Source: Pseudomonas lalucatii | Lineage (GTDB): Bacteria > Pseudomonadota > Gammaproteobacteria > Pseudomonadales > Pseudomonadaceae | DNA length: 64,000 nt | Reading direction: 5' to 3' | Assembly: GCF_018398425.1 (NCBI RefSeq) | Contig: NZ_JADPMV010000001.1 | Coordinates: forward strand, 1,674,001 to 1,738,000 | Shown here: in pieces, positions 29,125-40,465 of the stretch | Layout of the letters: each line of letters begins with the position of its first letter | Numbering within the stretch: the first letter of the stretch is position 1 | Translations under genes and position numbers: made by a program | The notes under the pieces: generated by a model | What the model saw: only the letters and a program-made list of their open reading frames with translations | What the model was told of the DNA's origin: nothing | The model's database searches: none

Positions 29125-31658
29125 TTACAACAGCCCAAGTGCCTTGGCCCGCGCCACCGCCTGGGTGCGCCGGGCCACGCCGAGCTTGCCGTTGATGCGC
29201 CGGGCGTGGGTCTTGACCGTGTGCAGGGAGATATACAGCTGCTCGGCCACCTCCTGATTGGAGCAGCCCTGGGCGATCAGCCGCAGTACCGCCACTTCGC
29301 GACCACTCAGGGGCGCCGGGCCGTCGCCATCGGCGGCGGCACCGGCGCCGCCCTCGTCCGCCTCGAACCACAGGCAGCGGTAGTTCAGGCGTTGGCGCAG
29401 GGCCTGGCCCGCCTGCCGCGCCTGGGCCGCGGCCTGGGCATCGCCGGCCGCCACGCAGGCCTCGGCCAGGCTCAGCCAGAGCTCGCTGGCGAGCGCCTGG
29501 CGGCCCTCGCCCAGGACCTGGTCGAGCAGGACGCGCAGGGGCTGGCGCACGTCCGTGCCCTGCTCCAGTTCCAGGCGCAACAGCAGATAGCGCAGGCGCG
29601 GCAGCAGCTCGGGGAAAGGCGCCGGAGGCAGCAGCGCGGCATGCCGGCGGCCATGCTCGAGGACCCGGCTGAGGGCCTCGCGGGCCCGCTCGTGATGCCC
29701 CTGCCACAGCCACAGGCGGCTGCTGGCCAGCAGCAGCACGCCACGGTAGAGGGTATCGGCGACCCGCTGGCGCTGCATCAGGCGCTCGGCCTCGGCCAGC
29801 CGCGCGAAGGCCCCGGAGAGGTCGCGCTGGCGCGCCGCCAGCTCGGCCAGGCCGAGAAAGCCGTGGAAGGCGCCGGGGTCCTCGTGGCGCAGCGCCTCCT
29901 CGAGCCCGCCCTGCAGGCGGCCGGCGGCCTCCTCCAGCTGGCCCTGGCGCAGGGCCAGACGCCCCAGGCGCAGGAGGACCCGCCCACGCACCGGGTCGGC
30001 CGCGACGGCTGCCCGTCCAGCTGCTCGAGCACCCGCTGCAGCAGGGCCTGGGCGCGGGCGAATTCGCCGCGCGACTCCAGCAGCAGGCCATGGTCCAGCT
30101 CCAGCAGCGCCTCGAACACCGCGCTGCCGTGGCGCCGCGCCTGCTTCAAGGCCGCGTAGCCCAGGCGCTGGGCCTCCTCCAGGCGCCCCTCGCCGATCGC
30201 CATCTGGGTCAGCGCCGAGCGACACAGCAGGCTCTGCGCCCAGGCCCGCTCCGGCAGCAGCGCCAGGGCCTCGAGCAGGTGCAGGCGCGCCTGCCCGGCA
30301 CAGCCGCGGCCGAACGCGGCGATGCCGCTGAGCGCCTGCCACTGGGCGAACAGCTCGACCGTGCGCTCGCCATCGCCCCGGGGCTGGAAGCGCGCCAGCT
30401 GATCGGCGCAGGCCTGGGCCTCGTCCAGGCGCCCGACCAGCAGCAGCACCCAGGCATTCAGCAGGATCAACCGCGGCGTGCTCAGCAACAGGCTCGCCGG
30501 CAGCTCGCCGCGCCAGCGCAGGATCAGCGCCAGGTCCTGGCCCTGCAGCACCTGCTCCTCGGTGAAGCGCTCGAGAAAGCTCGCCGCCACCTCCGGCTGC
30601 CCACCCTTGAGCGCATGCGCCACCGCCGCCCGGGTATCGCCCCGGGCGGCGAACCACTGGCTGGCATGCAGGTGCAGGCTGGTACAGGGCGCGCCCCTGG
30701 CCAGCTGCTGCAGCAGCATGGCCAACGGCGGGAACACCTCGTACCAGTCGGCCTGGTCCTCCAGCTCGTCGATGAACAGGCCGCGGGCGCGCAACGCCTG
30801 CAGCCAGTCGGCGCCCTCGCCCACGCCCAGCAGGTGCTCGCACAGCTCGGCATTGAAGCGGGGGATCTGCGCCAGCTGGCCGAGGCTGTGCTGCAGTTCG
30901 GCCGGCAACCCGTGCAGCACCTCGTGCTCGACGTATTCGCGCACCAGGCCGTCGTGCTCCTCGCCCGGCGCCTGCGCCACCCGCTCGCCCTGGGCGGCCA
31001 GCAGGCGCAGGCGCAGCGCCGCCGGCCAGCCGCGGCTCTGCCCGTGGAGGCTGTCGGCCCAGGCCAGCCGGGCGGCATCGACCTGGCGCAGCCAGGCGCC
31101 GACCTCCTCGGCGCTGAAGCGCAGATCCGCCGCGCCCAGCTCGAACAGCTCGCCTTCGAGCAGCAGCCGCGGCAGGTTGCAGGCCGGCCGCCGCCGGCTG
31201 GCCAGCCACCAGCCGATGCCGGCGGCGGCCGCGCCGAGCAGGCGGTCGAGGCAGGCGTCCAGGGCGGCGTCCGGCTCACGCGGGTAGTCGTCGAGAAACA
31301 GCCACAGGCGCCGCGCTTCCTGCTCCAGGCGCGCCAGCAGCTGCGCCTCGCCCCCGGGCCGATAGCCCAGGGCCAGGGCCAGCTGCTCGCAGAGCGTGGC
31401 CGGCGACCAGGGCTGGCCGGCGCAGTTGAGCCACAGCGCGCGGCAGTCCGGCGGGCAGGCGCGGGCACAGTCGGCGAGCAGCACCGACTTGCCGAAGCCG
31501 GCCGGCGCGATGAGCAGGCGCAGGCGGCAGTCCTGCTGCAGCAGGCGCTGCTGCAACGGTTCGCGGCGGATATGCCCGGGGGGCTGGCGCGGCGGCGTAG
31601 CGCGGGCGCAGGGCGACGGGGCGAAGGGCGTGACGGACGCTTGGGCAGGAACGGTCAT
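29125..31658 (-). pseudogene. MalT-type LuxR-family regulator with a frameshift
   Basis: The coding region is split between two frames. Residues 1 to about 548 (from the start at 31658) hold a MalT-like ATPase with Walker A APAGFGKS (K57), LFLDDYP and helical repeats. The other frame continues the repeats and ends in a LuxR helix-turn-helix (LSGREVAVLRLIAQG, NQEVAEQLYISLHTVKTHAR). The switch falls at a three-base C run at 30012-30014 (GGG on the coding strand), and adding one G would restore an 844-residue protein. Both halves keep normal codon use, so this is either a very recent mutation or a sequencing error. It may regulate the adjacent DUF1329/DUF1302 operon. Confidence 0.85.
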
Positions 31659-31759
31659 GGCGGTCGTTGATTGTTCTTATCGGACAAACCGGTTGCTCCG
31701 AGGCTAGCCGCCGACCCGCCGCGGCGACAGCTGTATCAGCCGCCCTGATGGTCGCCAAT

Positions 31760-31783
31760 AAAAAAGGCGGCCCGCAGGCCGCC
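31760..31783 (-). terminator. Rho-independent terminator of the DUF1302-DUF1329 operon
   Basis: On the minus strand, perfect arms GGCGGCC and GGCCGCC with a 4-base loop are followed by six T. It lies about 32 bases beyond the DUF1329 stop. Confidence 0.88.
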
Positions 31784-31814
31784 GAATCTTCGCGTCGTCT
31801 GAGCGCGCCGGGCC

Positions 31815-33185
31815 TCAACGCACCCCGGAGGTACGCAGGGCGGCGGGGGTGTAGTCGGCGGCGCTGGCATCGAAGCCGAAGTCGTAGGCGGACTTCTCCT
31901 CGTTCTTCATGCCCAGGGCCAGGTAGCGTCCGGCGACCACGTCGTACAGCGCCTCCAGGGTGTAGCTCGGCACCTTGTGGTTGAAGTACTGCTGGGCGTG
32001 GCCCTCGGCCACCCGCCACAGCTGGCCGCGGCCGTCGTAGTGATCGACCAGGGCCAGCTGCCAGCTGTCCTCGTCGAAGTACAGGTGGCGCTTGGCATAG
32101 ATGTGCCGCTCGCCGCCCTTCAGGGTGGCCTCCACCTCCCAGACCCGGTGCAGCTCGTAGCGGGTCAGGTCCTGGTTGATGTGCCCGGCCTTGATCACCT
32201 CGTCGTAGCTCAGCGCCGGCGAGTCGAGCCTGTAGCTGTTGTAGGGGATGTACATCTCCTTCTTGCCGATCAGCTTCCAGTCGTAGCGGTCCGGGGCGCC
32301 GGAGAACAGGTCGAAGTTGTCCGCCGTGCGCATGCCGTCGGAGGCGGTACCGGGGCCGTCGTAGGCGACCTGCGGGGCGCGGCGCACGCGGCGCTGGCCG
32401 GCGTTGTAGATCCACGCCAGGCGCGGCTCCTTGACCTGGTCGATGGTCTCGTGGACCAGCAGCACGTTGCCGGCCAGGCGCGCGGGGGCGGTCACCCGCT
32501 GCTTGAAGTAGAGCAGGATGTTGCCGGCCTTGGCCGGGTCGAGATCGGGCATGTCGGCGGGAAAGGCCACCTCGTCCTCGAACTTGACCAGGCTGTAGGA
32601 GCCGTTGGTCTGCGGCGTCGCCTGGGTGATCAGGCGGCGCACGTTGCCGCCGCGGTAGCGGGTGATGTGGTTCCACACCACCTCGACCCCGCTCTTGGGA
32701 ATGGGAAAGGCGTAGTAGCGGCTGTCGGCGAAGTTCTGCAGGCCGTTGCCGCCGTCCACCGGCACGGTGTTGAGGGCGCTGCGCTTGGCCGCGGCATAGA
32801 TCGCCTCGGGCACCGCGGCCGTGCGATGGGTCCGGTAGACCGGGAGCCTGTAGCTGTCCGGGTAGCGCTTGAGCATCGCCAGCTGGCCGGCGGACAGCTT
32901 GTCGCGGTACTGCTCGGCGTTGCTTGCATCGATGGTGAACAGCGGCTGCTCGTCGGCGAAGGGGTCGGCGAGGAAGCCCTTGGCATCGACCTTGGCCGCG
33001 TCGGCCGGCAGGCCGCCAGTCCAGGCCGGGATGCTGCCGTCGGCATTGCCGGCCATCTGCGCGCCCAGCGGGGTCAGGCTGACGCCCAGTTGCGCCGCCT
33101 CCTGCTCGGAGACCGCGGCCATCACGCTGCCGGCCAGCAGGCTCAGGGCCAATGCGCCGGTGTGCAGGATTCTTGTGCTTTTCAT
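31815..33185 (-). CDS. DUF1329 family exported protein
   Basis: A 456-residue secreted protein with a signal peptide of about 23 residues (LALSLLAGSVMA). The mature part matches my memory of DUF1329 (ADGSIPAWTGG, YNAGQRRVRRAPQVAYD, WEVEATLKGGERHIYAKR), beta-rich and thought to be periplasmic or outer-membrane associated. It starts 28 bases after the DUF1302 gene. The pair commonly travels together in pseudomonads with a MalT-type LuxR gene, as here. Its function is not established. Confidence 0.88.
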   Translation of the reverse strand: MKSTRILHTGALALSLLAGSVMAAVSEQEAAQLGVSLTPLGAQMAGNADGSIPAWTGGLPADAAKVDAKGFLADPFADEQPLFTIDASNAEQYRDKLSAGQLAMLKRYPDSYRLPVYRTHRTAAVPEAIYAAAKRSALNTVPVDGGNGLQNFADSRYYAFPIPKSGVEVVWNHITRYRGGNVRRLITQATPQTNGSYSLVKFEDEVAFPADMPDLDPAKAGNILLYFKQRVTAPARLAGNVLLVHETIDQVKEPRLAWIYNAGQRRVRRAPQVAYDGPGTASDGMRTADNFDLFSGAPDRYDWKLIGKKEMYIPYNSYRLDSPALSYDEVIKAGHINQDLTRYELHRVWEVEATLKGGERHIYAKRHLYFDEDSWQLALVDHYDGRGQLWRVAEGHAQQYFNHKVPSYTLEALYDVVAGRYLALGMKNEEKSAYDFGFDASAADYTPAALRTSGVR

Positions 33186-33213
33186 CGGGTGGGGATCCTT
33201 TGCGCGGGGTTGA

Positions 33214-34983
33214 TCAGAAGTTCACGCCGAAACTCAGCGCGACGAAGTCGCGGTCGGTGATGGTGTTGTATTCGCCGCCGAAGAAGTCGGTGTAGCTGAG
33301 GCTGGCGTTGTAGGTGTTCTGGTAGTCGGCGCTGAGACCGAGGCTGACGGCCTTGCTGCCTTCGTTGAAGTTCGGCCCGTAGCCGTCGACGTCATGGGAC
33401 CAGGCGATGCTCGGGGTCAGGTTGATGCCGGCGATCAGGTTGGCGTACTCGGCGCTGGCGCGCAGGCGATAGCCCCAGGAGTTGCTGGTGAAGAAGCCGT
33501 CGCCCTGGCACTCGTCCGGGTTGGCCGAGTTGAACAGGGCGCAGACGCCCGGGGCGGCGAACTCGCCGGCGCCGAAGATGGGATCGCGGCCGAAACGCAG
33601 CTCGCCGACGTCCTCGTCGATGCCGTTGATGTGGTTGTAGCCGACCTCGCCGAGCAGGGTCAGGCGGCTGGCACCGAGCACCCGGTCGATGAACTGCACC
33701 GCGGTGATCTGCGCCTGGGTCACGGCGCGGCGCTCGTAGCCGTGGATATCGGCGCCGGCGACATTCTGCGCATGGCCGCTGGTGAACACCGGCGCGACCG
33801 GCAGGCCGAGGGCGGCGAAGGACAGGTCGGTGGAGTTGATCTGCAGCGGCATGTTCGGCCGGTAGCTGACCTCGCCGGATAGCGCGGTGCCGCCGACGTT
33901 GGTCTGGAAGCTGACGCCGTACAGGCGGATGTCCTCCGGGTACTCGATGAAGTAGCGGGCGTTCGGCGCGCCCGGGATGAAGGCCGGCGACGGCGTGGTG
34001 GTGCGGATGGTGCTGAACACCGGGTTGCGGCTGTGGTAGTTCATGGCGTAGAGGCCGAACTCGGTGTCGTGCAGCGCCTCGGCGAACCAGCGCAGGGCCA
34101 CCCCGTACTGGCCGCTGTCGCGGGCGTCGCGGTCGCCGGCGCGGGGGATGTAGAGGTTCTCCCCGGGGGCGAAGCTGTTGTTCGACTCGCCCGGCGGCAG
34201 GTCCGGGCCGAACACCACCAGGCGGTCCTCGCAGCCATCGGCGACCACGTCGGCGGTGGAGAAGAAGGTGCCGCAATTGTCCGCCACCGTCTGGTCCCAC
34301 TCCAGCTGGTAGAAGGCTTCCAGGCTCAGCGAATCGCTCAGGCTCTGCGACAGGTAGAGCATGTTGACCGGGATCAGGCCCTCCTTGATCTCCGCGCCGG
34401 GGCGGCGGAAGGCGGCGGCGTCGATCGGGTTGATCGAGTTGATCGAGTTCTGGATGAAGGTGCTCTCGCCCCAGCTGACCACCTGCTTGCCCACCCGCAC
34501 GCTGCCCGGCAGGCTGCCGAGGCTGTAGTTGTGGTAGAGGAAGGCGTCGAGGATCTCCGCCCCCGAGGACTGCGCCGCCTGTTTGCGGTTGTGGTCGTCG
34601 ATGTCGTAGAACAGCCGGTGCTCGTCCTTGGTCTCAAAGTCGTACCAGTACTTGCCGCGGATGAAGGCGCCGCTGTCGCCGTACTTCAACTCCAGGTCGT
34701 GGATGCCCTTGAAGATCTTCGAGAAGGTCTCGCCCTTCTTGAAGTTCAGCCGGCCGTCGTCCGAGGTGCGCGAGGAGGCGGAGCCGCCGCTGGCGGTGGA
34801 GATGAAGTCCGGGTCGGCGCCGCGCACCGCCCAGCTGGCGCCGACGGACAGCGACGAGTCGAACTGCCCCTCGATCTCGCCGAGACTGAAGTCGAGCGCC
34901 TGCACCGGCGCCACGCCGCCCAGGGCGACGGCGACGGCCAGCGCGCAGGGCTGGAACACGGCATGTCTTGTTCTTGTTGTCAT
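33214..34983 (-). CDS. DUF1302 family outer-membrane protein
   Basis: A 589-residue protein with a signal peptide (about 1-29, GGVAPVQA) and the DUF1302 opening LDFSLGEIEGQFDSSLSVGASW. It has many alternating hydrophobic/polar strands, aromatic girdle residues and a C-terminal ALSFGVNF ending in phenylalanine, as expected for a beta barrel. A CCAGGAG site precedes the start. It is likely an outer-membrane channel that works with the DUF1329 protein. The transported compound is unknown. Confidence 0.88.
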   Translation of the reverse strand: MTTRTRHAVFQPCALAVAVALGGVAPVQALDFSLGEIEGQFDSSLSVGASWAVRGADPDFISTASGGSASSRTSDDGRLNFKKGETFSKIFKGIHDLELKYGDSGAFIRGKYWYDFETKDEHRLFYDIDDHNRKQAAQSSGAEILDAFLYHNYSLGSLPGSVRVGKQVVSWGESTFIQNSINSINPIDAAAFRRPGAEIKEGLIPVNMLYLSQSLSDSLSLEAFYQLEWDQTVADNCGTFFSTADVVADGCEDRLVVFGPDLPPGESNNSFAPGENLYIPRAGDRDARDSGQYGVALRWFAEALHDTEFGLYAMNYHSRNPVFSTIRTTTPSPAFIPGAPNARYFIEYPEDIRLYGVSFQTNVGGTALSGEVSYRPNMPLQINSTDLSFAALGLPVAPVFTSGHAQNVAGADIHGYERRAVTQAQITAVQFIDRVLGASRLTLLGEVGYNHINGIDEDVGELRFGRDPIFGAGEFAAPGVCALFNSANPDECQGDGFFTSNSWGYRLRASAEYANLIAGINLTPSIAWSHDVDGYGPNFNEGSKAVSLGLSADYQNTYNASLSYTDFFGGEYNTITDRDFVALSFGVNF

Positions 34984-35253
34984 GCGGCTCTCCTGGAAAG
35001 CATGGTTGCGTGTCGAGCCCCAACGCTAACCAGTCGCCCCCGGGCGGATAAGCGCCCGAAAGTGGTATTTGCCCCGTCAGCCGAAAGGATGAAGCCCCGC
35101 CCGCCACGGCGCTCTGGCGCCGCCGATGGACCGGCTCGATGCCGCACTATCGAGCGGCTGAATGGCGCGGGCGCCAGGCGCCCCGGGCCGGCGACGGCCC
35201 CTGCCAGCGCTTCCGGCACCAATCGTATCGATTTAGATACAGCGTAATGAATA

Positions 35254-35290
35254 CGACACGAAAGCGACACCGACCTGTCACGACGCGACA
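35254..35290. promoter_or_regulatory. Candidate enhancer sites upstream of gcvH
   Basis: CGACA occurs at 35254, 35265 and 35286 (spacings 11 and 21, about one and two helical turns), with an opposed TGTCA at 35276-35280. They lie roughly 125-165 bases upstream of the -24 element. P. aeruginosa GcsR, a TyrR-like enhancer protein, binds tandem sites in front of its gcv operon. These repeats may be the equivalent, but the consensus match is loose. Confidence 0.35.
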
Positions 35291-35380
35291 TCCACGGGCT
35301 TTTCCCCCGCTTTGCGCCCCCGCGAGGCGCGCTCCGTATCGAATTCGCTACGGCTGTTTTTCCTCAATTCTCGCGCAAAC

Positions 35381-35393
35381 AATCTAAGTATTT
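35381..35393 (+). promoter_or_regulatory. IHF-like site
   Basis: AATCTAAGTATTT departs at two positions from the WATCAANNNNTTR consensus and lies between the candidate enhancers and the sigma-54 promoter, where a DNA bend is usually needed. Confidence 0.3.
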
Positions 35394-35416
35394 GATTTAA
35401 TTGATAAAAATCAACA

Positions 35417-35432
35417 TGGCATCGGCCTTGCT
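35417..35432 (+). promoter_or_regulatory. Sigma-54 promoter of the gcv operon
   Basis: TGGCATCGGCCTTGCT has GG at 35418-35419 and GC at 35430-35431, exactly 10 bases apart, and a perfect TTGCT -12 element. The predicted start is near 35443, giving a leader of about 85 bases before gcvH. This agrees with the sigma-54/GcsR control known for the P. aeruginosa gcvH2 operon. Confidence 0.8.
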
Positions 35433-35527
35433 AACTACTCACGCAAGAGCGCTCGCTGCCCGGCACGAGCACCTTGATCATCGCCCGTACAAGAATCGGG
35501 GCGAGTCTGACTACTTGAGGAGTCCAC

Positions 35528-35911
35528 ATGAGCGAGTTGCGTTTTACTGTCGATCACGAATGGCTGCGTCAGGACGCCGATGGCCTGGTTACCGTTGGCA
35601 TCACCGCTTTCGCCCAGGACGCCCTGGGTGACGTGGTGTTCGTGCAGCTGCCGGACGCGCAGTCCTACGCCGCGGGCGCCGAAGTGGCCGTGCTGGAGTC
35701 GGTGAAGGCCGCCAGCAACATCGCCATGCCGCTGGCAGGCGAAATCGTCGAAGTGAACGCCGAGCTGGAAAGCAGCCCGGAGCTGGTCAACGAAGACCCG
35801 CTGGGCAAGGGCTGGTTCTTCCGCTTCCGTCCGGCCGATGCCGGCGCAGTCGCCGAGCTGCTCGACCAGGCCGGCTACGACCGCCTGCTCAAAGCCAACG
35901 ACGACGCCTGA
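35528..35911 (+). CDS. gcvH: Glycine cleavage system H protein
   Basis: A 127-residue lipoyl carrier that shuttles the methylamine intermediate between the P, T and L proteins. The lipoylation site is K60 within [20 protein letters not shown] site lies 6 bases before the ATG. It is the first gene of the operon, 10 bases ahead of gcvP. A lipA gene at the operon end could supply the lipoyl group. Confidence 0.97.
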   Translation: MSELRFTVDHEWLRQDADGLVTVGITAFAQDALGDVVFVQLPDAQSYAAGAEVAVLESVKAASNIAMPLAGEIVEVNAELESSPELVNEDPLGKGWFFRFRPADAGAVAELLDQAGYDRLLKANDDA

Positions 35912-35921
35912 GGCCCGCGCC

Positions 35922-38774
<2,853 letters not shown>

Positions 38775-38780
38775 GAGTAG

Positions 38781-39010
38781 CGCGGCCGGCCGGATGCCCA
38801 GGCATCCCGGCGGCCGCGCCTGACCGCCCGTTGTGACGGCGGTCAGACCCCTTGCGAGGGGTGCGGCGTAGTGCCCGTGTCGGCAAACCCATGGTGCTCG
38901 CCGCACCTCCCCGCAATGGTTGCCGCCTACCGGCCGCAACCCTGCACACCAGCGATTCCCATTGCGGCACAACCGCACGAAAGCCCCTATCCGACGCGGG
39001 TAAACCCGCG
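38781..39010 (+). promoter_or_regulatory. Highly structured leader between gcvP and the symporter gene
   Basis: Several stems sit in the 262-base gap: CGCGGCCG/CGGCCGCG (38781-38818, with further inner pairing), TGACCGCC/GGCGGTCA (38821-38845), ACCCCT/AGGGGT (38847-38862), GTGCGGCG/CGCCGCAC (38861-38906), GCGG/CCGC (38964-38976) and CGCGGGT/ACCCGCG (38995-39010). The last ends 10 bases before the GAAAGAGG ribosome-binding site. I looked for the glycine-riboswitch core (CCGAAGGGGCAA-like) and did not find it. This may be an attenuator, mRNA-processing region or unknown cis-regulatory RNA. Confidence 0.45.
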
Positions 39011-39036
39011 CTTACAACAAGAAAGAGGTGCTCTAC

Positions 39037-40413
39037 ATGGAATTCATCAACACCCTTACCAATCAAATCAACGGCCTGGTCTGGGGCCCACCGATGCTGG
39101 TGGCGATCCTCGGCACCGGTCTGTTCCTCATGCTGCGCCTGAAGTTCATGCCCCTGAGCAAGATCGGCGCGGGCTTCGCCCTGCTCTGGCAAGGGCGCAA
39201 GAAAGACGACGAGGCCAGCGGCGAGATCAGCCCGTTCCAGGCGCTGATGACCTGCCTGGCCGCCACCGTCGGCACCGGTAACATCGCCGGCGTGGCCACG
39301 GCGATCTTCCTCGGCGGCCCCGGCGCGCTGTTCTGGATGTGGTGCACCGCCCTGGTCGGCATGGCCACCAAGTACTGCGAAGTGGTGCTGGCGGTGCATT
39401 ACCGCGAGACCGACGCGCGCAAGGAACACGTCGGCGGCCCCATGTACGCGATCAAGAACGGCCTGGGCAAGAAATGGCTGTGGCTCGGCAGCGCCTTCGC
39501 CGTGTTCGGCGGCCTGGCCGGCTTCGGCATCGGCAACATGGTCCAGGTCAACAGCATGGCCCACGCCCTGACCGACACCTTCGGCGTGCCGGCCTGGGTC
39601 ACCGGCCTGGTGGCCATGGTCTTCGTCGGCCTGGTGATCCTCGGCGGCATCAAGCGCATCGGCAAGGTCGCCGCGACCCTGGTGCCGGCCATGTGCGTGA
39701 CCTACGTCGCCGCCGCCATCGTGGTGCTGATCGTCAACGTCGACGCCATCCCCGGCGCCTTCTCGCTGATCTTCACCCATGCCTTCACCCCCGTGGCCGC
39801 CACCGGTGGCTTCGCCGGCGCCGCGGTGATGGCGGCGATCCGCTTCGGCGTGGCCCGCGGCATCTTCTCCAACGAGGCGGGCCTGGGCACCGCCGGCATC
39901 GCCCAGGCGGCCGGCACCACCACCAGCGCGGTGCGCTCGGGGATGATCGGCATGCTCGGCACCTTCATCGACACCATCATCATCTGCACCCTGACCGGCC
40001 TGGCGATCATCGCCTCGGGCGTGTGGACCAGCGGCGCCAGCGGTGCAGGGCTCTCGGCGGCGGCCTTCGAGTCGGCCATGCCCGGCTTCGGCGGCGCCAT
40101 CCTCAGCATCGCCCTGGTGGTCTTCGCCTTCACCACCATCCTCGGCTGGAGCTACTTCGGCGAGAAGTGCTGGGAGTACCTGGTCGGCACCCAGTCAATC
40201 CTGCCGTTCCGCATCCTCTGGGTGCTGGCCGTGCCCTTCGGCGCGGTGGCTCAACTGGACTTCGCCTGGCTGGTCGCCGACACCCTCAACGGCCTGATGG
40301 CGCTGCCCAACCTGCTGTCGCTGCTGCTGCTCAGCCCCGTGGTGGTCAAGCTGACCAAGGACCACTTCGCCCGCGAAAGCCGTGTGGCCGGCGGCGCCCC
40401 CGTACAACGCTAA
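39037..40413 (+). CDS. Sodium:alanine/glycine symporter (AGCS family)
   Basis: A 458-residue integral membrane protein of the AGCS family with about 11 segments and the signatures ATVGTGNIAGVATAIFLGGPG, NEAGLGTAGIAQAAG and FTTILGWSYFGEKC. The ATG at 39037 follows AGAGG by 8 bases, and an in-frame GTG at 39028 is an alternative. It is inserted between gcvP and glyA2, so uptake of glycine is coexpressed with its cleavage. Alanine or serine transport is also possible for the family. Confidence 0.95.
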   Translation: MEFINTLTNQINGLVWGPPMLVAILGTGLFLMLRLKFMPLSKIGAGFALLWQGRKKDDEASGEISPFQALMTCLAATVGTGNIAGVATAIFLGGPGALFWMWCTALVGMATKYCEVVLAVHYRETDARKEHVGGPMYAIKNGLGKKWLWLGSAFAVFGGLAGFGIGNMVQVNSMAHALTDTFGVPAWVTGLVAMVFVGLVILGGIKRIGKVAATLVPAMCVTYVAAAIVVLIVNVDAIPGAFSLIFTHAFTPVAATGGFAGAAVMAAIRFGVARGIFSNEAGLGTAGIAQAAGTTTSAVRSGMIGMLGTFIDTIIICTLTGLAIIASGVWTSGASGAGLSAAAFESAMPGFGGAILSIALVVFAFTTILGWSYFGEKCWEYLVGTQSILPFRILWVLAVPFGAVAQLDFAWLVADTLNGLMALPNLLSLLLLSPVVVKLTKDHFARESRVAGGAPVQR

Positions 40414-40420
40414 CCCCCCA

Positions 40421-40445
40421 GGCGCGACCGCGAGGCGGTCGCGCC
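40421..40445 (+). repeat. Intercistronic 11-bp hairpin (symporter / glyA2)
   Basis: Perfect arms GGCGCGACCGC and GCGGTCGCGCC with a 3-base loop, 8 bases after the symporter stop and 20 bases before the glyA2 start. No U-tract follows. Confidence 0.75.
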
Positions 40446-40465
40446 CTTAGTACAGGACTGATCCG

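Larger units (their letters stand above)
34984..35527. other. Divergent control region between DUF1302 and gcvH
   Basis: No gene is visible in 544 bases. The right half reads as a sigma-54 control region for gcvH: repeated CGACA elements at 35254-35290, an IHF-like site at 35381-35393, an AT-rich inverted repeat TTGATTT-N9-AAATCAA (35392-35414), the sigma-54 promoter at 35417-35432, and a GAGGAG site at 35516-35521. The left part should carry the DUF1302 promoter, which I could not identify. Confidence 0.6.

Noticed and set aside
30090-31670. Long plus-strand open frames opposite the LuxR gene and similar antisense frames elsewhere
   Set aside because: They are complements of genuine genes with strong domain content. 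In GC-rich DNA the opposite strand is often free of stops.
38846-39036. Glycine riboswitch before the AGCS symporter
   Set aside because: The position would fit, but the conserved core sequences of the element are not visible on the plus strand. Only unrelated GC-rich stems are present.
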